Assembly (NCBI GenBank): GCA_030430565.1 | Contig: JAUIKS010000060.1 | Coordinates: forward strand, 1-32,773 | Direction: 5' to 3' | DNA: 32,773 nt | From: Polyangia bacterium | GTDB taxonomy: Bacteria; Myxococcota_A; Polyangia; Nannocystales; Nannocystaceae | Shown here: one piece after another, positions 26,866 to 32,773 of the stretch | How positions within the stretch are numbered: position 1 is the stretch's first letter | Layout of the letters: each line of letters starts with the position of its first letter | Notes under the pieces: model-generated | The model's database searches: none | What the model was told of the DNA's origin: nothing | Seen by the model: the letters and a program-made list of their open reading frames with translations, nothing else | Position numbers and translations under genes: made by a program

Positions 26866-28122
26866 TCAGCGACCGCCCGCGAGGTACACGTAGCGGCGCG
26901 CGAGGATCACCGCGTGCATCTGGTGCTGCGTGACGTCGATGCGCAGCGGCGCCTGCTTCGCGTGGTTCTGGACGCCGCCGCGGGCGAGCTTGTCCTCGGG
27001 GTCATGCTGCGCGACGAAGCCGTTGCCGATCGAGCTGCCGAGCTGCCAGCTCGTCAGCTTCGTCATCCCCGCCCGGATCACCTTCGCAAATTTCTCCTCG
27101 TGCGCCTTGTCGCCGCGCCGCCGCGCGATCTCGTAGGCGTGGATGATGCCCTCGTACGCGTAGGCGGTGTTGCGCGTGCGCTTGAGCGTGCGGTGCACGT
27201 CGATCATCCAGTCCGCCAGCTCGATCACGCGGTCGCCGAAGCGCTCGACGCCCGGCTGGTCGCTGGTCGCGATTTCGAAGAACGCCATCGAGCTCCACTG
27301 GTAGTAGCCCTTGGTGATCTTCGAGTCGTTGTCGCGCGCGCGCGCCTCGACCACGTTGACCTGCCAGCCGCGGTCGGCCGACTCGAGGATCAGCGGCCAC
27401 AGCTCCGCGCGCCCGAGGTACTTCGCGGCCTTGACCAGCGCGAGCAGGGACTCGCCGTCGAAGTAGGGGGAGTGATCGCCCGCGGGGGTCCCCGTCTCGA
27501 GATCGTAGCTCGCGTGGAACATCCCTTCGTCGTCGCGCGCGGAGACCAGGAAGCTCAGCTGCTGCTCGAGGTGCTCGCGGAAGACCGACATCGCCGCCGC
27601 CGGCATCTCGGCCTGCGGGCGGCCCTCGGTGCGGAGGATCTCGATCAGCGCGAGCGTGACCAGGGCGACGGTGCCCGTCGAGCCCTCCTTGTCCCCTGGG
27701 TACACGATGAAGCGGCGGCCGCCCTGCTCGCGGGAGTTGAGCGCGAAGAAGCCCACCGCCTTGCGCAGCGGCTCGCCCACGCGCGCGCTCGGGCTGTCCT
27801 CGTAGATCAGCGCGAGCCCCCACGCGGCGCCGGCCTGCCGCACCTGGCTGTCGCCCTTCGTCTGCTGCTTCTTGCGCCAGTCGTACTCGTAGTTGAAGTT
27901 CCCCGCCGGGCGCTGGTTGTTGATCAAGAAGTCGGTCCCGAGCGCGAGCGACTCGTCGAGCGCCGCGCGCGAGATCTTGCCGCTGGGCTTGGCGCTGGGC
28001 TCGTCGCCGGACCGCTCGCCGGCCTTCTCGCCCGTCTCCTCGCCGGGCGTCGCGGGCTTGCACGCGGCCGCGACGAGCGAGAGCCCGAGCAGCGCGGTGA
28101 GGACGCATCGTCGGCGGGGCAT
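26866..28122 (-). CDS. Lipoprotein with predicted alpha/alpha-toroid fold
   Basis: A 418-residue lipoprotein. The signal peptide MPRRRCVLTALLGLSLVAAAC has a clear lipobox, and the mature protein starts with a Gly/Glu/Ser/Lys-rich spacer. The rest is a series of paired helices with aromatic-rich turns (NFNYEYDWRKKQQTKGDSQ, HSPYFDGESLLALVKAAKYLG, KGYYQWSSMAFFE), the look of an alpha/alpha-barrel as in polysaccharide-active or terpenoid-cyclase-like enzymes. Acidic and Trp/Tyr residues on the turns would suit carbohydrate binding; this is inference from pattern. The upstream in-frame ATG at 28233 would place a leader before the signal peptide and is rejected. It is first in a two-gene operon with the membrane protein and divergent from the response regulator at 28218, 95 bp away. 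Confidence 0.8.
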   Translation of the reverse strand: MPRRRCVLTALLGLSLVAAACKPATPGEETGEKAGERSGDEPSAKPSGKISRAALDESLALGTDFLINNQRPAGNFNYEYDWRKKQQTKGDSQVRQAGAAWGLALIYEDSPSARVGEPLRKAVGFFALNSREQGGRRFIVYPGDKEGSTGTVALVTLALIEILRTEGRPQAEMPAAAMSVFREHLEQQLSFLVSARDDEGMFHASYDLETGTPAGDHSPYFDGESLLALVKAAKYLGRAELWPLILESADRGWQVNVVEARARDNDSKITKGYYQWSSMAFFEIATSDQPGVERFGDRVIELADWMIDVHRTLKRTRNTAYAYEGIIHAYEIARRRGDKAHEEKFAKVIRAGMTKLTSWQLGSSIGNGFVAQHDPEDKLARGGVQNHAKQAPLRIDVTQHQMHAVILARRYVYLAGGR

Positions 28123-28217
28123 GGCGTCTTGTAGCACGAGCGCGTGCGGTCCTCCGCCGCGACAAGCCGTGTATGCTTGCTCGAAGCGCGAAACCTCGCG
28201 CGAGAGGACCATCCCAC
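28123..28217. promoter_or_regulatory. Divergent promoter region
   Basis: The 95 bases between the lipoprotein start (minus) and the response regulator start (plus) must contain both promoters. GAGAGGAC at 28202-28209 is a good ribosome site for the GTG at 28218. No operator or sigma-54 site is clear. Confidence 0.4.
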
Positions 28218-29603
28218 GTGCAGCGGGCGACAAGCATTCTCATCGTCGATGACGACACAGACCTTTGTGACCTTCTGGGCATGCACTTCAGCAAGGCGGG
28301 CATCCGCTTTGATGTCTGCCACTCGGCCGAGGAGGCCTGCGAGCGCGTGCTCGCGCCGGGCGTCGAGTACCTCGCGGTCCTGACCGACGTGAACATGTCG
28401 GGCATGGACGGGATCGAGTTCTGCACCTGGATGAGCAAGCACCGGCCCGACGTCGCGGTCGTCGTGATGACGGCCTTCACGAGCATGGAGTCGGCGGTCT
28501 CGGCGATGCGCGCGGGCGCGGTGGACTACATCCAGAAGCCGCTGCACATGGAGGGCACCGTCAACCGCATGCGTCGAGTCATCGACGCGCGCCAGCTGCA
28601 GACCCGCGTCGAGCGGCTCGAGCGCGCGCTCCACGAGACGCGCGCGCACGACGACCTGCTCGGCGCGAGCGCGGCGATGAAGCAGATCTACTCGCTCATC
28701 AAGCGCGTCAGCGACACGCCGACCTCGGTGCTCGTGACCGGCGAGACGGGGACCGGCAAGGAGCTCGTCGCGCGGGCGCTCCACAACGGCAGCCGACGGC
28801 GCGAGGGGCCCTTCGTCGCGGTCAACTGCTCGGCGATCCCGGAGCACCTGTTCGAGAGCGAGCTGTTCGGGCACACGCGCGGCGCGTTCACGGACGCCCG
28901 CAGCGATCGCGTCGGGCTGCTCGCGCAGGCCGACGGCGGCACGCTGTTCCTCGACGAGCTCGGCGATCTCCCGATCACCGTGCAGCCCAAGCTGCTGCGC
29001 TCGCTCGAGGAGCGGGTGATCCGCCCGGTCGGCGCGAACCAGGAGCAGTCGATCAACATCCGCGTGGTCGCGGCGACCCACGCCGACCTCGACACCTTGG
29101 TCAGCGAGGGGAGGTTTCGCGAGGACCTGTACTTTCGGATCAACGTGATCCGTATGCACCTGCCGCCGCTGCGCTCGCGCGGTCACGACATCCTGCTGCT
29201 CGCGCAGCACTTCATCGAGCGCTACGCCCGGCTGATGGAGAAGCCGGTCACGGGCTTCAAGACCGCCGCGGCCGAGCAGCTGCTCGTCTACCACTGGCCC
29301 GGCAACATCCGCGAGCTGCGGAACTGTGTCGAGCACGCGGTCACGCTGACGGAGTACGAGCGCGTCGGCCTCGAGGATCTCCCGCCGCGGATCCGCGACT
29401 ACTCGCCCTCGCACGTAATCGTCGCCGGCTCCGACCCGGCCGAGCTGCTGCCGATGCACGAGGTCGAGCGGCTCTACGTGCAGCGGGTCATGCAGACGGT
29501 CGACGGCAACAAGACGCTCGCCGCCAAGATCCTCGGCTTTGACCGCAAGACGCTCTACCGCAAGATCGAGCGCTACGAGAAGCAAGCGCGCGCGGGCGGC
29601 TGA
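28218..29603 (+). CDS. NtrC-like response regulator with GAFTDA loop
   Basis: A 461-residue regulator with receiver, AAA+ and Fis helix-turn-helix domains. The receiver is complete: acidic pocket Asp11-13, phospho-acceptor Asp57, Thr85 and Lys107. The AAA+ domain has Walker A GETGTGKE (175-182), Walker B FLDELG and FREDLYFRINV with both arginine fingers, so ATP hydrolysis should be normal. The sigma-54 contact loop reads GAFTDA (222-227), with Asp226 where nearly all activators have Gly. The DNA-binding end NKTLAAKILGFDRKTLYRKI is intact. The GTG start has a good ribosome site (AGAGGA, eight to nine bases upstream); the ATG at 28173 has none. It is presumably activated by a histidine kinase, perhaps the orphan one at 31075 three genes downstream (inference). 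Confidence 0.92.
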   Translation: MQRATSILIVDDDTDLCDLLGMHFSKAGIRFDVCHSAEEACERVLAPGVEYLAVLTDVNMSGMDGIEFCTWMSKHRPDVAVVVMTAFTSMESAVSAMRAGAVDYIQKPLHMEGTVNRMRRVIDARQLQTRVERLERALHETRAHDDLLGASAAMKQIYSLIKRVSDTPTSVLVTGETGTGKELVARALHNGSRRREGPFVAVNCSAIPEHLFESELFGHTRGAFTDARSDRVGLLAQADGGTLFLDELGDLPITVQPKLLRSLEERVIRPVGANQEQSINIRVVAATHADLDTLVSEGRFREDLYFRINVIRMHLPPLRSRGHDILLLAQHFIERYARLMEKPVTGFKTAAAEQLLVYHWPGNIRELRNCVEHAVTLTEYERVGLEDLPPRIRDYSPSHVIVAGSDPAELLPMHEVERLYVQRVMQTVDGNKTLAAKILGFDRKTLYRKIERYEKQARAGG

Positions 29604-29674
29604 GCGGGTGTACAGGCGCGCACAATCGCGCGACCGGGTAGGATTCCCGCGAGCCACAGGCTCCCAGGTTCACC

Positions 29675-30376
29675 GTGAGTCAGACACCCGCTACCTCCAG
29701 CTCCTCCGCTCTCAACGCTCCTCGCCGCGCCCACGGGCCGAGCCCGCTCGCCGACGTGAGCGAGGACCCGACGCCGCGCTACACACCTGAGCCGCGCGCG
29801 CCCGAGGCCGTCAGCGCGGCCGTGGCGAGCGCGCTCCAGCCGAGCGCGCTCCAGCCGAGCGCGCTCCAGCCGGGCGCGCTCGCGGGCGACCAGCTCGGCA
29901 AGATCCGCGACATCCTGTTCGGCGCGCAGTCGCGTGACCAGTCGCGGCGCGTCGACTCGCTCGAGCAGCGGATCGAGCGCGCGACGCAGCAGAACAAGGC
30001 GCGTCTCGACGCGCTGGAGACCGTGCTGGCGAACAGCACCCGCTCGCTCGGCGAGCGCCTGCAGTCCCAGCGCGTCGCCGCGCGAACGGCCGACGACGAG
30101 CTGCGCGCCGAGCAGCGGGAGACCAGCGTCACGCTCGAGCGCAAGATCGAGCAGCTCGAGGCGCGCCTGCTCGTCGCGATCGAGGAGCTCCGGCAGGCGC
30201 AGCGCCGTCAAGACGTCGCGCTCCGCGGCGAGCTGCAGCAGCTGCGCGTTGACGCGACCCGCGGGATCGAGACGCAGCGCCGCGCGCTCGAGGACAGCCG
30301 CGTGAGCCGCGTCGGCCTCGCCAACATGCTCTCGCGGGTCGTCTCGTCGCTGCACGAGGGCGAGGCCGACCGCTGA
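29675..30376 (+). CDS. Coiled-coil protein with SALQP repeats
   Basis: A 233-residue cytoplasmic protein. The N-terminal third is disordered, Pro/Ala/Ser-rich, with three exact SALQP repeats (about 52-66). From about residue 70 a long heptad-like helix rich in Gln, Arg, Glu and Leu runs to about 215, a predicted coiled coil. No catalytic motif is seen. The start is a GTG with AGG upstream; the gene lies 71 bp after the response regulator and 141 bp before the GTPase, on the same strand. A scaffold or GTPase effector role is possible by analogy with coiled-coil partners of small GTPases, but is inference. Confidence 0.75.
   Translation: MSQTPATSSSSALNAPRRAHGPSPLADVSEDPTPRYTPEPRAPEAVSAAVASALQPSALQPSALQPGALAGDQLGKIRDILFGAQSRDQSRRVDSLEQRIERATQQNKARLDALETVLANSTRSLGERLQSQRVAARTADDELRAEQRETSVTLERKIEQLEARLLVAIEELRQAQRRQDVALRGELQQLRVDATRGIETQRRALEDSRVSRVGLANMLSRVVSSLHEGEADR
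29828..29872 (+). repeat. Three 15-bp tandem repeats
   Basis: Three copies of AGCGCGCTCCAGCCG, the last with a one-base change at its end, encode the SALQP triplication in the coiled-coil protein. Confidence 0.85.
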
Positions 30377-30439
30377 GGGCGCTCGAGCGTTCGCGCGACG
30401 AGCCGCGAGGCGTTTTGGCGTAGCGTCACGCCCCGGTCG

Positions 30440-30456
30440 CGTAGCGCGGCGCTACG
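30440..30456. promoter_or_regulatory. Hairpin or operator before the GTPase gene
   Basis: CGTAGCG-CGG-CGCTACG is a perfect 7-bp inverted repeat with a 3-base centre, in the 141-bp gap before the GTPase gene. A TATGAT string follows at 30461-30466 and could be a -10 element, in which case the repeat would overlap the promoter. Without a T-run it is less likely a terminator. Confidence 0.35.
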
Positions 30457-30517
30457 GGCGTATGATTACGTCACACAACGCCGCCGAGAGTTAAAGCGAT
30501 CGACGCCTGCCACGTCT

Positions 30518-31078
30518 ATGACGAGCGTGAACAGACAACCCCGTAAGAAGCCGATCGTGCAGAAGAAGATCTGCATGCTGGGGAGCTTCGCGGTCGGCAA
30601 GACGAGCTTGGTCGCGCGTTTCGTCCGCTCGATCTTCTCCGAGGCGTACCACACCACCGTCGGCGTGAAGATCGACAAGAAGCTCGTCGAGCTGCCGGGC
30701 GCGCGGGTCAAGCTGATCCTCTGGGACCTCCACGGCGAGGACGAGTTTCAGCGGCTGCAGACGACCTACCTGCGCGGCTCGGCCGGCTACGTGCTCGTGG
30801 TCGACGGGACGCGGCGCGACACCCTCGAGAGCGCCGCCTCGCTGCACGCGCGCGCGCGCGCGGCCCTCGGCCCTGTCCCCTACACCTTGGCGATCAATAA
30901 ATCTGACTTATTAGACATGTGGGAGATCGAGGAGGCCGAGCTCGACCCGTGGCGCGCCCGCGACGCCGTCGTCGCGCGGACCTCCGCGAAGACCGGCGCG
31001 GGCGTCGAGGAGCTGCTCGTCGAGCTCGCCGCGCGCACGCTCGGCGTCGAGCGGGGGCAGGCGGTCGGCGGGTCGTGA
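30518..31078 (+). CDS. Ras/Rab-like small GTPase
   Basis: A 186-residue GTP-binding switch protein. All G motifs are visible: P-loop GSFAVGKT (22-29), switch I Thr in HTTVGVK (46-47), G3 WDLHGED (69-75), G4 NKSD (127-130) and G5 TSAKTG (about 150). The length is typical of the Ras superfamily. The residue in place of the catalytic Gln of Ras (DxxGQ) is Glu74, so intrinsic hydrolysis may be slow or need a partner. A basic N-terminal extension (about 1-17) precedes the first strand; no C-terminal prenylation motif exists. The G4 region uses AT-rich codons including two TTA. The stop overlaps the start of the histidine kinase gene by 4 bp (GTGA), so the two are translated together and probably act in one pathway. 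The neighbouring coiled-coil protein may be an effector. Confidence 0.9.
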   Translation: MTSVNRQPRKKPIVQKKICMLGSFAVGKTSLVARFVRSIFSEAYHTTVGVKIDKKLVELPGARVKLILWDLHGEDEFQRLQTTYLRGSAGYVLVVDGTRRDTLESAASLHARARAALGPVPYTLAINKSDLLDMWEIEEAELDPWRARDAVVARTSAKTGAGVEELLVELAARTLGVERGQAVGGS

Positions 31079-32595
31079 GCGAGCGCCCGGGGCTCCCGGA
31101 CGCCGTGCTGCGCGAGCTCGTCGCGCTGACGCCGAGCCTCCGGCAGCTCGCGTACATCCGCGTCGATCGGGCGGGTCGCGTGCGCGAGCGTGGGGGGGAG
31201 CTGACGCGCTTCGGCCTCGCCGCGCTCGAGGTCGGCGCGCCCTTGCGAGAGCGCTGTCAGTGGTTCGACGAGCCGCCCGCGCCGGGCGAGTCCGTCTCCT
31301 TCGGGTGCGTCTCGCTCGAGGGCGTCGCGCACTTCGACGTCGACATGATCCACCGGGCTGACGGGCTCTGGGTGATCCTGCGCGACGCCGAGGCTGAGGC
31401 CGGGCGACGCGCGCGGCTGCAGCAAGCGGAGTACGAGCTCGAGCTGCTCCGCCGCCGGCTCGACGCCTCCGCGAACGTCGGCGATGTCGCCTTTGACGAG
31501 CTGCTGCGGGCCCTCGAGATCGCGCTCGTCACGCCCGACGGCCGCGGCGGCTACCTGCTCCGTGAGCCAGCACCGGACTGGTGCGCGCGCGCCCTCACGC
31601 TCGATGACGCCGCGCGCCCCCTCGTCGAGCGCAGCGAGTTCCTGCGGCACTTCGTCGAGGACGCCGAGCGCTTCTGGGCGGAGGGTCGCGCGGGCGCGCT
31701 GTCCTCGGGCGAGTGGTCGGAGCTCGACGCGCGCGGCCACGAGTGGCGGCTGGTGGCGACCGCGCTCACGCTCGAGCGCGGCGCCAACGCGCTCGTGATC
31801 CGCCACGTTCAGGAGGACGCCGAGCGGCAGCGCAGGCTCCTGCAGACCGCGCGCGAGCGCAGCCTTCAGCACCGCGCGCTGGTCCGCGAGATAGCGACCA
31901 AAGAGGTCCTGCTGCACTGTATCGTGCACGATCTCAGCGGCCCGCTCTCCTCGCTGCGCGGCGCGGTGACGATGCTCGCCGAGCCGCAGCTCGAGCGCGC
32001 GATGACCGAGCGCCTGCAGGGCATCTGCCAGCGTCAGCTCGATCGACTCAACGGGCGGATTCAGCAGATCCTCGACGTGTTCGCGGCGGAGCTGGGGGCC
32101 TTCGAATTCGACGAGGCCGCCGCCGCGCCGCGCCTCGACCTGACCGTGGCGCAGCTGGTCGAGTCGTGGACGCCGACCTTTCACGCCCGCGGCGTCGAGC
32201 TGCAGGCGCGCGGCGTCGACGGGCCGCTGCCCGTGATCGCGGAGGCCGATCGCCTCGAGCGAGTCATCAGCAACTTGGTCGAGAACGCGCTCCGCTACAG
32301 CCGCCGCGGCGCGGCCGTCGAGCTCTCGTGCGTGGCGCAGGGGGATCGCGTCACGTTGCGCGTCGAGGATCGCGGCCCGGGCGTCCCCGAGTCCGCGCGC
32401 GCCGACCTGTTCGCCAAGCTCCGGCGCGGCAAGGGCAAGCGCGGGCGCGCCGGCCTCGGCCTGTACTTCTGCCGCATCACGCTCGAGCGCTGGGGCGGCG
32501 CGATCGTCTACAGCCCGCGCGAGGGGGGCGGCGCGAGCTTTCGCTGCGTGCTCCGGCGCGCCGGCTCAAGTGCCGATCCCGCGTCGGGCCGTTAA
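31075..32595 (+). CDS. Soluble histidine kinase coupled to the GTPase
   Basis: A 506-residue sensor kinase. No transmembrane segment is seen. The N-terminal 270 residues hold two probable PAS-like or other sensory segments separated by a helix (about 105-135). A helical linker follows, then the dimerisation helix with phospho-acceptor His285 in VHDLSGPLSSLRG, the N box ISNLVENALRYS (about 395-410), the G1 box EDRGPGVP (about 430) and the G2 box GRAGLGLYFC. All catalytic boxes are present. It starts with GTG overlapping the GTPase stop, so its input may be the GTP state of that protein rather than an external ligand. No receiver gene follows directly; the regulator at 28218 upstream is a candidate partner. 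The gene ends before a strong terminator. Confidence 0.88.
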   Translation: MSERPGLPDAVLRELVALTPSLRQLAYIRVDRAGRVRERGGELTRFGLAALEVGAPLRERCQWFDEPPAPGESVSFGCVSLEGVAHFDVDMIHRADGLWVILRDAEAEAGRRARLQQAEYELELLRRRLDASANVGDVAFDELLRALEIALVTPDGRGGYLLREPAPDWCARALTLDDAARPLVERSEFLRHFVEDAERFWAEGRAGALSSGEWSELDARGHEWRLVATALTLERGANALVIRHVQEDAERQRRLLQTARERSLQHRALVREIATKEVLLHCIVHDLSGPLSSLRGAVTMLAEPQLERAMTERLQGICQRQLDRLNGRIQQILDVFAAELGAFEFDEAAAAPRLDLTVAQLVESWTPTFHARGVELQARGVDGPLPVIAEADRLERVISNLVENALRYSRRGAAVELSCVAQGDRVTLRVEDRGPGVPESARADLFAKLRRGKGKRGRAGLGLYFCRITLERWGGAIVYSPREGGGASFRCVLRRAGSSADPASGR

Positions 32596-32599
32596 ACAG

Positions 32600-32625
32600 G
32601 CGAAGGGCCCGAGGGGGCCCTTCGC
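32600..32625. terminator. Terminator hairpin between convergent genes
   Basis: A perfect 11-bp stem (GCGAAGGGCCC / GGGCCCTTCGC) with a 4-nt loop lies five bases after the histidine kinase stop. The minus-strand OmpA-like gene ends 35 bp further on, so it may serve both directions. No T-run is present. Confidence 0.65.
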
Positions 32626-32659
32626 GTGTGTGAGCGCGTCGAGAGACGCGCGGTGAGGA

Positions 32660-32773
32660 CTACTTCTTGAAGTCGCCGGTGAGCAGGCGGAACTCGATGC
32701 GGCGGTTCTTGGCCTTGCCCTTCTTGGTCTTGTTGTCGGCGATGGGCTTGTCGGGCCCGTAGCCCTTGGTCTC
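32660..32773 (-). CDS. OmpA-like C-terminal domain, partial
   Basis: Only the last 37 residues lie in the window; the gene continues beyond the right edge. The sequence ETKGYGPDKPIADN followed by a Lys-rich stretch, NRRIEFRL and a short tail ending in FKK is the end of an OmpA/MotB peptidoglycan-binding domain. It contains the conserved GYG, P-I-A-D-N and NRR-(I/V)-E-F motifs, of which the last includes the Arg that binds diaminopimelate. It is likely an outer-membrane or lipoprotein anchor to the cell wall. Confidence 0.85.
   Translation of the reverse strand, partial: ETKGYGPDKPIADNKTKKGKAKNRRIEFRLLTGDFKK

Noticed and set aside
30880..32184. Minus-strand frame of 434 residues
   Set aside because: Antisense to the GTPase and histidine kinase, whose motifs are intact.

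Overview
The window looks like chromosomal DNA of a delta-proteobacterial myxobacterium, most likely of the Nannocystis/Plesiocystis type. This rests on very high GC, a Pkn-type Ser/Thr kinase with a long extracytoplasmic tail, two MYXO-CTERM surface proteins (Cys-Gly-Cys, hydrophobic helix, Arg cluster), Cys-rich repeats of the CGDG/CDG kind, Thr-Asp and Gly-Asp-Ser linkers, several lipoproteins, and two NtrC-like response regulators. The genus is inference; no rRNA or tRNA gene is visible.

Layout. 200-3760 (minus): a tight operon of a Ser/Thr kinase, a membrane-anchored protein of unknown function and a Cys-rich lipoprotein. 3761-4474: a long gene-free stretch with two copies of a 16-bp dyad. 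4475-5644 (plus): first MYXO-CTERM protein. 5726-7153 (minus): an NtrC-like regulator without a GAFTGA loop. 7154-7669: AT-rich spacer. 7670-14441: a mosaic accessory island. It holds a tyrosine recombinase lacking its N-terminal domain, head to head with a 5'-truncated RHS/Tc-toxin-like gene that has an unassigned C-terminal tip, then a candidate immunity gene, decayed RHS-core DNA and one more small ORF. A 13-bp direct repeat brackets the island. 14519-15184: YhhN-family membrane protein. 15223-18510 (minus): a membrane metalloprotease with a helix-hairpin-helix segment and a protein with a 20-Asp tract. 18749-20683: second MYXO-CTERM protein (YVTN-type propeller), with a third copy of the dyad just upstream of its start. 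20688-21698 (minus): luciferase-like monooxygenase. 22198-23964: lipoprotein with three repeated Cys-containing domains. 24065-25048 (minus) and 25104-26210 (plus): a divergent pair, an unknown membrane-anchored protein and a glutathione S-transferase-like protein. 26220-28122 (minus): a two-gene operon of a lipoprotein and a small membrane protein. 28218-32595 (plus): a signalling run of NtrC-like regulator (GAFTDA variant), coiled-coil protein, Ras/Rab-like GTPase and histidine kinase, the last two overlapping by 4 bp. 32660-32773 (minus): the 3' end of an OmpA-like gene.

How the genes work together. Much of the window is signalling (one Ser/Thr kinase, one histidine kinase, two response regulators, one small GTPase) and cell-surface display. 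The most unusual items are the shared ATGWC-N6-GWCAT dyad near both MYXO-CTERM genes, the mutually truncated recombinase/RHS junction with its toxin-tip and immunity module, the coupled GTPase-histidine kinase pair, and the two atypical sigma-54-activator-like regulators. Functions are predicted from visible motifs only; no database search was possible.
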